Origin: Antedon mediterranea
Taxonomy: Eukaryota > Echinodermata > Crinoidea > Comatulida > Antedonidae
Length of the DNA stretch: 64,000 nucleotides
NCBI RefSeq assembly: GCF_964355755.1
Contig: NC_092672.1
Location: forward strand, 37,692,501 to 37,756,500
Reading direction: 5' to 3'
Positions 24,001 to 36,500 of the stretch are shown here, piece by piece. The position numbers and the translations under genes are program-made. Every line of letters starts with the position of its first letter. The first letter of the stretch is position 1. The notes under the pieces were generated by a model. It ran no database searches. It saw only the letters and a list, made by a program, of their open reading frames with translations, and was not told the origin of the DNA.

Positions 24001-27000
24001 AGTTGAGTGGATAGGATGTTGACATATTCGGTATATATCTGATTTGATAGATTATTATATTTGGTAACTATTATTACTGTACAGTATTTGGTAGCTATAT
24101 TACTGTACTGTATTTGGTAGGTATATTAATGTACTGTATTTGGGAGGTATATTACTGTACCGTATTTGGGAGGTATATTACTGTACTGTATTTGGGAGGT
24201 ATATTACTGTACTGTATTTGGTAGCTATATTACTGTACTGTATTTGGTAGCTATATTACTGTACTGTATTTGGGAGGTATATTACTGTACTGTATTTGGG
24301 AGGTATATTACTGTACTGTATTTGGTAGCTATATTACTGTACTGTATTTTTTATTTATTTTTTTATTTATTCGGTATATAAAAATATATTACAAAACGAC
24401 AGTCAAGGACTGAAATGAAATGTATTACAAATGACTAAAAATTAGTTAAAATTGCTATAAAAATAGAAACATCTTAATAAAATTAGATATCGTACCATAC
24501 AATTAAAAACATACATGAATAAAAAACCTTAAAACCTTCACTTATTACATATCTAAAAAAGAGCTAGTGGTGCCTATTAATTATATCCACCATGGTGGGA
24601 ACTGGAGACGACCTAAGTCTGCTGGTTTTACAATGAGGTACTTCTAGAAAGCGGTTGACTCTGAGAGACCGAGCTGGCTTATGAAGAGGGGGAAGTATTT
24701 CTCTAAACAGCTCGGATTTTAATAAGCCTTCCCCGAAAGACAACACAAGTTTGTTTCTTCTCTCTACAAGAGTAGGTAAACCAGTAACAGACAATGCATG
24801 ATCATAGCACAAATAGTTGTTACCTAGCATGATACGCAATGCTCTCTTTTGTACCTTTTCAATAGACTTGGACATGTCCTTAGTGATAGCGCCATGCCAA
24901 ACAGGGGCAGCATATTCTAAAATAGGTCTTATATACGCCATATAAACAGTCAACAGATCATTAATTAAGATTCCTGCTTTCTTCAAAATGCACAAGGAAA
25001 ATAAACGTCTAGAAGCTCTAGACACAATATTATTAGTGTTAAGTTCCCATTTCAGGTCATTTTGAATGATTACACCAAGAAGCGTCATGTGATCAACTAC
25101 TTGTAAAATGGAACCACTCAGACTAAAAGAAGGCGATATAATATCATCCGACTTGTCCTTAAGAAAATTGACAACCAAGATATGGCATTTGGAGGGTTTG
25201 GGTATCATATTATTGGATGAACACCAAACACTCAGATCATCTAACAGGGATTGCATGGAAGGCAAATCACCTTTGCGAACGACCTCCCCAAGGGTGAGGT
25301 CATCCACATATTTCCATCGTCTGCAGCAATCAACACAAGCATCGTTAATAAGTACTAGGAAAAGTACAGGGCCAAGCAATGTCCCCTGTGGGACCCCACA
25401 AGTCAGTGACTTTGAAGATGACAAAATCCCAGCAAACTTGGTGTTGAGAGAACGGGAAGTGAGAAAGCTGCAGACGATGGGAATTATGGACGACCTCACA
25501 CCCAGTTCAATCAACTTTATAATAATAACATTATGATCAACACGATCAAAAGCTTTAGTAAAGTCAGTGGCACATAGGTTAACATAACATTTACCCTTCT
25601 CAACATCTTTGAGTGTAGAGTCAATAAGACTAACAAGATAGTGAGTTGAGGAAGCCTTTTTCCTACTACCAAATTGACGAGAATCTAATTTACCCTTAAT
25701 ATCTTCAAGAATCCACTTAACAATAAAAGATTCAAATACCCTGGCAAGAACATAGGTAAGGGAAATAGGTCTAAGGTCAGAGACAGAACTAGCATTCACT
25801 GTTTTAGGAATGGGAACTGCAGTAGCCCTTTTCCAAAGGTCGGGGAAAACACCATCCTTCAATGCATGATTGAAGATATCCGCAACAGGTTCAGCAAGTT
25901 CAGGAGCAAAATCTCTATATAGTTTAATAGGAGGTTCATCTGGATGGCCAGCTTTGTTAGGCTTAAGATTACAAAGGGCTTTTAGGACCTGACCAGCATA
26001 TATTAAAGGTGGTGGCCCAGGGGCTGGGAGATAAGCAGGCAAATCGTTTAAATTAAGAGGAGGGATGGCATTACAAACACTAGAGAAATGGGCATTGGTA
26101 GCTATATTACTGTACTGTATTTGGGAGGTATATTACTGTACTGTATTTGGGAGGTATATTACTGTACTGTATTTGGGAGGTATATTACTGTACTGTATTT
26201 GGGAGGTATATTACTGTACCGTATTTGGGAGGTATATTACTGTACTGTATTTGGTAGCTATATTACTGATACTGTATTTGGGAGGTATATTACTTTACTG
26301 TATTTGGGAGGTATATTACTGTACTGTATTTGGTAGCTATATTACTGTACTGTATTTGGGAGGTATATTACTGTACTGTATTTGGGAGGTATATTACTGT
26401 AGCTGTATTTGGGAGGTATATTACTGTACTGTATTGGGAGGTATATTACTGTACTGTATTTGGGAGGTATATTACTGTACTGTATTTGGGAGGTATAATG
26501 TACTGTATTTGGTAGCTATATTACTGTACTGTATTTGGGAGGTATATTACTGTACTGTATTTGGTAGCTATATTACTGTACTGTATTTGGTAGCTATATT
26601 ACTGTACTGTATTTGGGAGGTATATTACTGTACTGTATTTGGTAGCTATATTACTGTACTGTATTTGGGAGGTATATTACTGTACTGTATTTGGTAGCTA
26701 TATTAATGTACTGTATTTGGTAGATATACTGTTACAGTGTATTTTGGTAGCTAGATTACTCTATTTGATTGATGATTGATTACTGCCTCTGCCGACATTT
26801 CCGCTACTGTTACTGTATTTGTTAGATATACTGTAATGTTACAATGTATTTGGTAGCTAGATTACTGTATTTGGTAAATATAATGTATTTGGTAGCTATG
26901 TATTAACTATATTAATTTATTAATCAAAATAAGTTGGCAGAAGTGTACCTGCTGACTGTGAGACACTATTCTTGAAAGCTGATATTGGTACACTTTTTGC

Positions 27001-27935
27001 TTTTACTCTTGGAGACTTCTTTTTCTTAGATTTATCTACAATTTAAAATATATGTACGTAAAGAATTAAATTCATGTTTGGTATAACCTAATAATATATT
27101 AAAATAGTAGATCATCACCAGTGTAAACTAATATTCACTTTGTTAACTTCACCAAAGTACTACACTACCATTATTTAATTAATTAATTTAAACTTTACAA
27201 AAAGTACACTACCATTGCTTTCTGATAGTAATGGCACTTTCTGCAGTGGTGTACCACTAGTGTTAACCCTTAGTTTTGGAGAATTTTTGACGTCAGTACT
27301 ACCACTAGTAGTAGATCCTTTTTTGGATGGCGACTTAGAATCTATAAAAACAATTTATCATTATAAATAATAATCATTATTCAGTATTGGAATGTTAATG
27401 TTAATTGTTATAGGCCTATAGGCCTAGGCCTATAGGCTATATATAATATTAATAATACTGTACTGATTATTACTGAAATTTGTTACATTGTTGTATTTAA
27501 TCAATCATCCTGCTACTCTAAATAACAATGTAAACTGGAAGCCACTGACTTACCACTACTTTTACTTTTAAGCTTAGATTTGCCTGACAACGACGTGTGC
27601 TGCTGCTCCATGGGGCCTTCGTTGTTTACTTGGCCAGTATTTAGGTCCTCGTCCCTTTCCGTTGGAGGAACCCTAGGCCTAGAAACTTTTAAGTCGTTTA
27701 GTAAAGCGCTAGGCAGCCTTACCCTAGTGTGTGGTTCATACGATGTATGGGTGGGATCGATATCAAGTTGTGAATAAGCGATATCAGTAATTTCATTGAG
27801 TAAAGCAGCCGGTAATTTCCGGACTTTTAATGATTCGGTTTCCTCCTCGGTTTCATACCAAATAGCTCCATGATCATTATCATACTTGTTTCGCCGATCG
27901 GCGGCGGAGGAGGCCTCTCTGCTGCTGCTCCTCAT
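15079..27935 (-). CDS. Macro-Macro-Roc-COR-Death protein (Roco family), complete model
   Basis: Exons: 27554-27935, 27213-27341, 26949-27035, 23700-23960, 23069-23522, 22425-22636, 21650-22081, 21210-21372, 20878-20978, 20542-20624, 20218-20344, 19659-19915, 19088-19189, 18452-18634, 17790-18047, 17415-17621, 17160-17321, 16702-17004, 16342-16434, 15709-15928, 15079-15458; 1,531 residues, all phases closing. Order: basic/Ser-rich N terminus (1-200) with a repeated LPxALLN motif; macro 1 (~245-430); macro 2 (~470-645, ATSAGKLPFQQLYHVRGND); Roc with P-loop GQERVGKT (690-697), DFAGQ (884-888) and THRE (976-979); COR (~1080-1405, YVPSLL and GFLPEGLFYRLIVRL); Death domain (~1446-1525, DWRGVACKLGY). 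The NAAN and GGG macro signatures are degraded, suggesting ADP-ribose binding or a structural role rather than hydrolysis. A ~140-residue charged insert separates the P-loop from DFAGQ. By analogy with DAPK1 and MFHAS1 it is probably a cytoplasmic GTPase signalling scaffold. One intron (17789/17622) uses a GC donor. Confidence 0.85.
18246..18476. repeat. 77-bp triplication across an exon-intron boundary of the Roco gene
   Basis: Three 77-bp copies (about 18246-18322, 18323-18399, 18400-18476). The rightmost holds the true 3' end of exon 18452-18634 and its splice donor (CTCTT|GTGAGT on the minus strand). The other two carry the same exon end and donor inside the intron. Copies differ at very few bases (TTGAGCG versus TTGCGCG). 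Confidence 0.95.
19449..19604. mobile_element. MITE family A copy 4 (full length)
   Basis: Termini AAGCTCTGTCTACACTATCA and TTTGATAGTGTAGACAGAGC TT form a near-perfect inverted repeat. The interior has TGTGATGTGCCCA, TGATGTCATATCACTACCAT and GGGCACATCACA. It lies in a Roco-gene intron. Confidence 0.9.
20000..20178 (-). mobile_element. tRNA-derived SINE family 1, partial copy
   Basis: Reverse complement of the body of 59971-60331: ACTAGTACACCGAAGTAACC, GTACTAGGTTCTTTAAAGTG, TAGATGTGTACACTGGACC and TATAGTCCTTATC. The tRNA-like head is missing. Confidence 0.75.
24064..24349. repeat. 26-bp minisatellite, left part (~11 units)
   Basis: Unit TACTGTACTGTATTTGGGAG GTATAT, with a frequent GGTAGCTATAT variant. 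It is interrupted at 24350 by the LINE and resumes at 26097. It lies in the Roco-gene intron between exons 3 and 4. Confidence 0.95.
24350..26096 (-). mobile_element. 5'-truncated non-LTR retrotransposon with intact RT reading frame (jockey/CR1-like)
   Basis: On the minus strand an open frame of 492 codons (26042-24564) encodes a reverse transcriptase, and the frame stays open to the 5' break at about 26096. Visible motifs are SDLRPISLTYVLARVFE, DFTKAFDRVDHNVI (motif A), TCGVPQGTLLGPVLFLVLIN (motif B), KYVDDLTLGE (catalytic YVDD), HMTLLGVIIQNDLKW and RPILEYAAPVW. The frame ends normally ([14 protein letters not shown] then stop). About 210 bp of 3' UTR ends in a T-rich plus-strand tail at 24350. 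No endonuclease domain remains, so the copy cannot be autonomous, but the RT has no stops or frameshifts, which implies recent insertion. It replicates by target-primed reverse transcription in related complete copies. Clade placement is by motif style only. Confidence 0.9.
26097..26720. repeat. 26-bp minisatellite, right part (~24 units)
   Basis: Continuation of the array at 24064-24349 beyond the LINE insertion, with the same GGGAGGTATAT and GGTAGCTATAT variants. From 26700 to about 26890 the units decay into irregular TATTTGGTAGCTAG fragments. Confidence 0.95.
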
Positions 27936-30552
27936 ATCCGATCGCACAAAAAAAGAAGGCGCGAAGGCCGGAAGGGTATATTACCGGTCCATGCTTACTG
28001 GAGCGTGACTTTATTATGGGATTTTAAAGTTTACAGTAATCTCTCTACTGTAGTGTCTATATACTGCTTGTTCCATAAATCCGTAGACAATGGTTGACCA
28101 TGGTAATATTGAACTGTCATACTCATGACTAACCAAAAAAAATTAACGTTCATAAAAACATGTTTTTATGGTATAGTTTTAAAATTTTCTTGGTCAGTTA
28201 GTGCCGTGTCATTAGAAACCCGTGTCATCATCTTACGTATATCTGCTCCACTCCATTGAATTTTTTTTTTTTGTAAAAGGTATATTTAGGTCTTGTTACA
28301 TGGACCTATAAAATGTATAGCTCCATGGTCAAATCAAGAAGTTACACTTGAAAACAAATTCACACAGAATCTTTGAATTATTTGGATAAAATGCAATCAT
28401 GTCAATTTATTATTTCACATCAAGACGGATAAAACGGAAGAACAATTAAACTCATTTGTAACAACAGAATAAAACATGTTCACCGTTTTATCTCCCTAAA
28501 CAAAACTCAACCATAACTCTTGCAGGCTTAGTATTATATCTTAGTGAATAGCCTCCCTTACTGTTATCCTGTAACCTTTCTCCCTGGTATATTTCTGAAT
28601 AACCTCCCTTATTTTTATAAAGAAAACAGATAAAAAAATGCAATAACATTCTTAAAGTATCTGTCTGTATCAGCAACTATGAATTCTAAACATTTTAATG
28701 TTTTGTTATCAGAATGTTTTGAGTTCATTTTAGTGACATGATTAATAAAACAAAAATAACAACATAGTAATAAATGTAATAATAATAATGTAATAAAATT
28801 TTATATTTAATGTTTCTCTTAATGCTTGCCAATAAAACCAGTCAAATATATCCCCTTTTTGTATTTTTTTTTCAAATAAATAATGAATGTTGGAAGAAAA
28901 CAATTTTTGAAACGATTATGTCTTACAAAATGATATGCACTTTTCTAATAAAGGGAATGATATACCACCTGTATACAGGGAGACTTACCTGTATGCAGAG
29001 AGAACCACCTGTATGCAGGGAGAACCACCTGTATGCAGGGAGAACCACCTGTATGCAGGGAGAACCACCTGTATGCAGAGAGAACCACCTGTATGCAGAG
29101 AGAACCACCTGTATACAGAGAGAACCACCTGTATGCAGGGAGAACCACCTGTATGCAGGGAGAACCACCTGTATGCAGGGAGAACCACCTGTATGCAGGG
29201 AGAACCACCTGTATGCAGAGAGAACCACCTGTATGCAGAGAGAACCACCTGTATGCAGGAAGAACCACCTGTATGCAGGGAGAACCACCTGTATGCAGGA
29301 AGAACCACCTGTATGCAGGGAGACCCACTTGTATACAAGTATTTATCTACCAATTAACCACACGTGTGTGGGACATAATGAATACACAGTTAGAAAGCAA
29401 CAAGGTTTGCAAGTGAAAATTAAAACAAATGTTGAAATCAATAGCAAACCTTACATAATCTTAATGAACACTTACAAATAATAAATATATCTAAATTTTC
29501 ATTCTGTTTATCCACGGGTCTTTGATGATACTAGTAATTAGCTACACATGTCCTTATATAAACCAGTTATTACAATGTATGGAATAAGAATGCCAAGTTT
29601 GTTTGTTTTGAATTGAAGTTACCATAAAACCCCATCGACTTGTTTAGTCTTTTCTAAAAAAATGTGTGATTTAATAAAACCTCACATTTGAAACCTAATA
29701 TCAATCAAATGTTTATTCCAGGAGTAATGTAGCAAATTTAATATCATGGTTTGTTTCAATTTCACAACTTCTCATAATTTTATTTCGCCAGTTTTAGCCA
29801 CTTAAATTGAAATTCATTAACACCCAAATAATGTATCACTGAAAATTGAATTAATACAATTTGAGTTGGGTTTATAAAGAGGACAAGGTAACTTTCAAAA
29901 AACTTTACGAATTATCAATATTCATGAATTTTAATTAAATGGATCCAAAATGATATACGCCTGTAATAGCAAGCAACCTGTATCTTTCAATTAGGTGTAC
30001 ATATCTAAATTTGTAGTTTATGTTTGAAACTGGTTGACTCTTGGTACGGTAAAATCTAGAATATAAGAAGACCAAATCATTTCTTCATTCTAAAAAGATA
30101 AAAACCTTTCCGAAACTTGATATATTTCTGTACCTAACATCAATGTAAATCTTAGGCTTAGGGGCTTGGGAAAACTACTTCAGTTATCATAAAATTGTCT
30201 TTGCATCATTCAATACAGGGCTGCTCAGCTGTCTGTCAAGTGTATAAGCAGCATATTGTATCCAGTAACATTCAAAGTGTACTCCATCAATTAAAACATC
30301 ACATTCAAGGGGTAGTAACATCAATTAGGGAGATCTTGTAAGTCTATAAAGAAAATTCTTGTTAATAAGCATACTTTTATTCCATCTAATATCCAATAAA
30401 GTGAGAAAAAAAAAAGTGATTCAAAGGTTCGAACCCTTACCGATGTTAATATGATTATCAAAATGTAGCTAACCCTCGACCCCTTAAGAAAGTAGATACT
30501 GTACTTACTTAACTTTTTTTCCCCCCCCAAGTCATTTTATTTAATACTGCTC
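27936..30552. other. Intergenic: Roco gene promoter side and ATXN2 3' flank
   Basis: 27936-28100 is the 5' flank of the Roco gene. 28963-29340 is a 20-bp minisatellite. The rest is AT-rich sequence with no recognisable coding potential; the ATXN2 3' UTR must occupy part of 29400-30552. I could not place its poly(A) site. Confidence 0.55.
28963..29340. repeat. 20-bp minisatellite, ~19 copies (intergenic)
   Basis: Unit GGAGAACCACCTGTATGCAG, with AG/GG/GA variants at the junction. Because 20 is not divisible by 3 the array is open in several frames on both strands. The ends carry CCTGTATACAGG and CTTGTATACAAG palindromes. Confidence 0.97.
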
Positions 30553-33500
30553 TTAGTTGTTTTGTTGGTAAGCTGCAATTGGAGGGTGTTGACCTTGTCC
30601 GCCTAAAATTAAACAATAAAGTTTGTTAAAGCTGAAATTATGTTAATAAAATGTATCATGAGGGACAGGATTATTTACTTAAGGGGAAAATTAAAAAGCA
30701 ATAAGGTTTACCGCAAATAGCGTTAGTGACGCATGGTGGGAATGATTTGGGAGCAAGCGCCACAACGCGTACGTATATGATTTACTTTTTGATCCCAAAA
30801 CCTTCCCACCATGCACTGTACAATGACGTTCCTTGTGTAATGAAGCTATTTGCGATAAACCATATAACCTGATTACCTTGTTGTTGTTGTTGTAGGTATT
30901 GTATATTGCCACTTGGCAACATGACTGTATGTGAATGTAGTTGTCCAGCTGTTCCTCCTCCTCCTCCTACATACATCATGTTAGGTTGCACGTGAGGATG
31001 TGTATGCGGACTGGTGTGTACAGTTGTCATATTTGTTATACTATGAGAGGTTGCAGAGTATGGCTGCGGTTGTGGCTGCTGCTGCTGTGGTTGTTGATGC
31101 ATCATGACCGTCGTTAAGGCCTGTTGTGATTGTGGCGTGTGGCCTTGAATTTGTTGGCTATGTTGAGGGACACTATACAGTAGTAGACCTGGTTGGGTAG
31201 GCTGTGATGGTGATTGTATAGGATGTTGTACAGGACTTGGGGTTGGTCTATGCCCTTGTGGAGGCTGTTGAGGGTGTTGGTTTAAATTCTGGTTTTGTGC
31301 TGGTTGTACTGGCTGTGGATTAGGATGAGGATGATTGACTGACTGAACCATTTGATGGTGAGTAGCTTGGCCCTGGGGGTGTTGTCCTTGCTGAGCAGAC
31401 TGGGGATGATGAGGGTATAAAGATGCTTGTTGCTGACCTGGATAGACTTGATTTGGACCTTGTGGTGTTACTGAAATTAAACAAAAATAAACCATAATAA
31501 ATAATCAACAATTGTTCCAAACTGGTTTCTGTTGTGGTGCTATTTCTTTATTATGCTAATTACTGCCTCTGTGTGATAGGTATACAAGTACTCTAGGCTT
31601 TGATTACAGCTCTGATGATAAGAAATATTTTTATAATTTTAAGACATTTTCATTAAATGCCTTTTACTGATTCTCGCTCGTATTGATATGACTTTTAAAT
31701 ATCCAATCTTGTATTTATTATACACTGGACTGCAATAACGACTATTTGATTGAACACTATGATCCTTAACACTACTTTTCCTATAAGTCAAAAGTTGAGC
31801 AGCATTTTTTGTAAGAAATATTTCTTGTTTTTATAGTTTACTCACCAAATACTGGAGGATTACCATCTTGCAGTGAATGCATCTGGGCTTGTGATTGCTG
31901 TACATTGGGTATTTGATTGGGATGACCTGAACGGTAAGGCAGCTTTGAAAAATAAAACAAACAATAGATGTATACATAGTCGGAAATCTACTCCATTTAC
32001 AGAATCGGACTTCTAACTAGTAGTCCAAAACACTAGTAAAATAAAACAAACAATTGATGGATACATAGTCGGAAATCTACTCCATTTACAGAATCGGACT
32101 GCTAACTAGTAGTCCAAAACACTAGTAAAATGAAACAATTGACGGCTACATAGTCGGAAATCTACTCCATTTACAGAATCGGACTGCTAACTAGTAGTCA
32201 GAAACACTAGTTAAATAAAACTGTGAACATTTATTTCTGATATAAATGAAAAGATAAATTGAATACAGTAGCTCGTGGCCGTTTATATTAGTTTTAGGAT
32301 TAGGTTTTAGGATTAGTGCTTGCTTCATTTATTCTATTGTCCAAACATAGATCTTTATTCCATCTACATTGTGTGGTATAGAATAGCACTGGGTTGTATG
32401 GCACGCAATAAGTGCATTATAACATTGTATAGGGTAATTATTTACCAGACTAATAAGTTCAAATCGTACCTTTGGTTGGTGTTGCACTGGCACAAATTGC
32501 ATTTGGTGATGATGCTGCATTATATGCGGTCCTGGCATCATGTGACCAGGATGGGAACCCGGAGGAAAGGGGGCAACTGAGTAATGTGAAGGGGCAACTA
32601 GTGGTGAACCTGTGACTGCTTGAACTTGACCAGATTGTAAGTCTCCTTGTTGCTGAGGTCGTGGGGGCAGATTACTTGCCTCTGGAAATAAAAAAAAAAA
32701 AACAATATGATTGAATCAAAACGGTAAGACAATTTTCTGAAATATATTAAAGGGGGATTCGGGGTTTAAAATTGCTTTTAAATATCGTTTATTTATTAAA
32801 TAAAAAATATTATAACAATATAGACATGTCAGAATGAAGAAGTAATAACGAGAAATTAAAAAAATTTAATTTCATATACATTTTAGGGGAAATTCTTGGA
32901 AAGTCTGTTTTTCAGCAGCTTAGGGAAGCTCATTAATATTCATGAGATATTCACAAAATCACGTCATCAGTGAATTCCAAACTCGCGACGTCATGTACGT
33001 TGTGTTTGTCAACTAATTTACATCTCTCTCCCCTGTCAAACGACGACCACCCGATCATTGTGAAATACATTTTTTGTAGATTTTCTAAGCTAGGCCTAAA
33101 GTGTAATAATAACAGTAGTAGCATTTATTTGAAATTTAATAAAATACAAAATTTAGTACAGATTACGGAGTCATAAATTATATACTATTTTCATACCTCG
33201 AATAGTACAGACAGATTGTGTTATTGGCTTCACGTACTAGGTTAGCCTAGCCTAAATAATTTTTTTTCATGGGTGAGAGCCATTCTGACTAGGGATTCCA
33301 TGCCACGATGGCTACGTTAAAACATTGGGGCCCATCATGGGCCTATTACTAAACGATTGGCCCATAAATAACAAAACTCAGTGAATTCCAAAACCCATCC
33401 TATCAACCAAACTCCTAAACAATCTAAACCTAAAACATTCTACAAAATCGGCTGTAAATATTGAGGCAAAACAAGGTCCGATCGCCGTCCGCACGTATGG

Positions 33501-36500
33501 TGTCCCGATCGTCTAAAGTAGGCCTAAAATAGGCCTAGTTTACTCTCCAAAAACTGCATCAAGCAAGTAGACCAGGTAGTAGGAAGGAGACCTAGCCAAT
33601 CCGGCCCAGTTAAAAATTGAGCTAGCTAGTGTAGTAGACCCTATGCGAATTGATACTACCAGGCCTTTTACTATAGGCTACACTTGTTAAAATTAGCAAT
33701 ACTTATGTTTACAAATATTCCAACTCTCTCATTCGAGCTATATTATCTATACCATTCCGGTAGATCGAGCCGACCTTCAATCAAATACTGTTATGTATGT
33801 ACATCGTTCATGTTGTGATTATAGACGGGGTATACTCGACCCGACCAGTTTGGTATTGTATACTGTATCTGCTTATCACGTAACGATGCCAGGCATGGGC
33901 AGAGAGAACACGTGTATCGTCGTCTCGCTCTCCTAGCTCGCTCAGCAGGAATGTATACGTTACGCTTCATTGATTTTGAAGGCTTTCCCTAAGTCAGTGC
34001 GAAAATCGGCAAACGTAAAGTGCAAACATATCTAATTTTTCACTGTTTTGATGAATTTTCATAGAAAATTGACTTTATAAATGGGAAGACCGACTAAAAT
34101 TACATCAGATAAGTATAATTTTACAAAAGTAATTGATATGGTTAATGATAACGAGTCGTCGGAAGATTGACCATTTCACAAATTTCCTATTCTGTAACAG
34201 TGTCATATCGCCGTAGCTGCACTTGTAATCTGGCCTCATTTCACAGCCTTCGTTCTACTTCACTGGGCGCTTATATAAATTGAAACTTTTACCGTTCAAG
34301 AGACAAATATATTTTACATTTTTTACTATTCATTTTAAACCCGGAACCCCCCTTTAATGTTTATTTTATTATTTATTAATTAAACTTCACAAGGCACATA
34401 CTAAAACAAAGAAGGGAGAAACTAACAAGCTCAATGTTTAAAGAAATTGTAAAACACAAAAAAAATTATATATACGTTGTTACTAAATAATAAAATTAGT
34501 AGACAAAAAACCTACCCATTATCAAAAACATTTTTTTTTTAATGTCGATTCTTTAAGAGACATTTAATAAGATGATGATATACAAATTTTATACAAATAA
34601 CTTACGTTTATGATATTTTTTATGTAAAGGAATTGGAGTGTAAACCATAGGCATTTGATTTAGAACCGCCGTGTATGGGGGGTGTCCAGCAACAAGTTGT
34701 GGCATTGCCATTTGCGTGTGTATCGTAGGGCTTTGACTCTGTCGTGAATGTGGTCGTGGCGGCGTTGGTGTTTTACTGAGAGACACTTTGCGTAGCGAGT
34801 TCTGAAAATAAAATATACAAGAATAAATAATGACATTCACCTAAAAAATGTTCTAAAATAGAATATTTATTCTATGACATTCATGTCATTTCAATATTTA
34901 TTCTATGACACCCATGTAATTTCAATTTTCTTGGACAATAAAGAGCTTTGTATTTTGTAAAAAACATGGTTAAAGAAGATACAATTACTAAGTACCATCA
35001 TGATACAGTAAAATTGATTGTATCATTATCATTATTAACAAATTCATTTACTGATACTTACTGCAGGTGTGAAAGGCTTAGCTGATGGGTTCAAGATAAA
35101 CTCCTTGGCATTCGGATTTAACTTAAATCTGAAAAAAAAAATATTGAAAACATAATCTATACAATACATTTTGAAATTGGACATGCATGATTTCCAAGCA
35201 AATAAATAAAATACATTTTAGTTAAGTCCTAACATATTATACCAAATTTGAAGATTACATTTTATTTTTAGTTCTTAGTAGTTCTTAGTAGTACTCCGGT
35301 GCTTGGTATGTTTATAAGTGAAATTAGTACCTGGTTGTATATGTGTTGGTGGAACCTCTTCAAACACCTTTATAATATATATGAAACGCTTTAAAGGATT
35401 CACACATGATTATTCAAATATTTATTCATTATTCTTCAGTTCCATGTGATTTCAAAACTATAAAATCTGAGTGAACTAAAAATTAGTATACATACTCTTG
35501 TTTCTTATCTTCAGCTATTCGTAGAGGTTGCTGAGCTGCAGCTTGTGGCTTCGGCTGCTGTTGCAGAATTATTTGTTGCTGCTGATTAAGTTTCTGCGCA
35601 GCCACTTGAGGTAACTGCTGCGGTGGTATAACCTGCGTTATTGGTGCTTGAGGGTGGCCAGATGGCTGCACATTCTGTATAGGGCGTGTTTGAGATGACT
35701 GTAATGGTTGTGCTACCTGCTGTACTGGAGGCTGCTGGTTTGGTTGCGATGAAGCAGCTGGATTTAAAGGCTGCACACCAGGCTTAGGTTCACTGACTTG
35801 TGTAGGCCCATGGTTATTAGTTTGTACATTTTGGGTATCTTGCAACTAAAAAAATTAAACATTTTTAAAATCAAACAAATAAAAATTGAAGCAATTCAAA
35901 TTGACGGTAATCACAATAAATATAAAATGCAGTATAAGATAAGAATCATTTAATAACTTACCCTAAAATTGGCACTAAATTCATTTAATTCATTAATTTT
36001 TTGCGCTGAAAAAACAATGTAAAAATTAAATTACAAATTGATTGGCAAATTTCCTGAAACTGATCATTTAGGGGCCTTGGAAAAAAAAAAGCAAAACATG
36101 TATTGAATATTCAAATGAACATTACAATATATTCAGGCATTTTGAAAATTGTAGGTGTGATACAAATTGCACTTCTCAGTACATATTCAGATGTGTCATT
36201 TGTATCTTGGGTTGTAGAAGTGTAAAGCTTTGTTTACACTATCAAACTTTATCCGACAAAAAAGTGTGATGTGCCCATATATAGTAGTGATATGCCTAAT
36301 TATGGTAGTGATGTGCCCATATATAGTAGTGATATGCCTAATTATGGTAGTGATGTGCCCATATATAGTAGTGATATGCCTAATTATGGTAGTGATGTGC
36401 CCATATATAGTAGTGATATGCCTAATTATGGTAGTGATGTGCAAAGTTTGATAGTGTAAACATAGCATAAGAGCTCAGTTTAGGAGACATTCATTGAGGC

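Noticed and set aside
25108-25536. Plus-strand frame of 142 codons
   Set aside because: It is the antisense shadow of the LINE reverse transcriptase.
26065-26697. A 210-codon frame in the 26-bp array
   Set aside because: Three units give 26 codons with no stop; translation is a monotonous repeat in all frames.
28810-29481. A 223-codon frame across the 20-bp array
   Set aside because: All frames on both strands are open there; no splice sites, domain or start context.
36196-36468. Frames in the 42-bp repeat at 36226-36470
   Set aside because: They arise from a 14-codon period inside a MITE.
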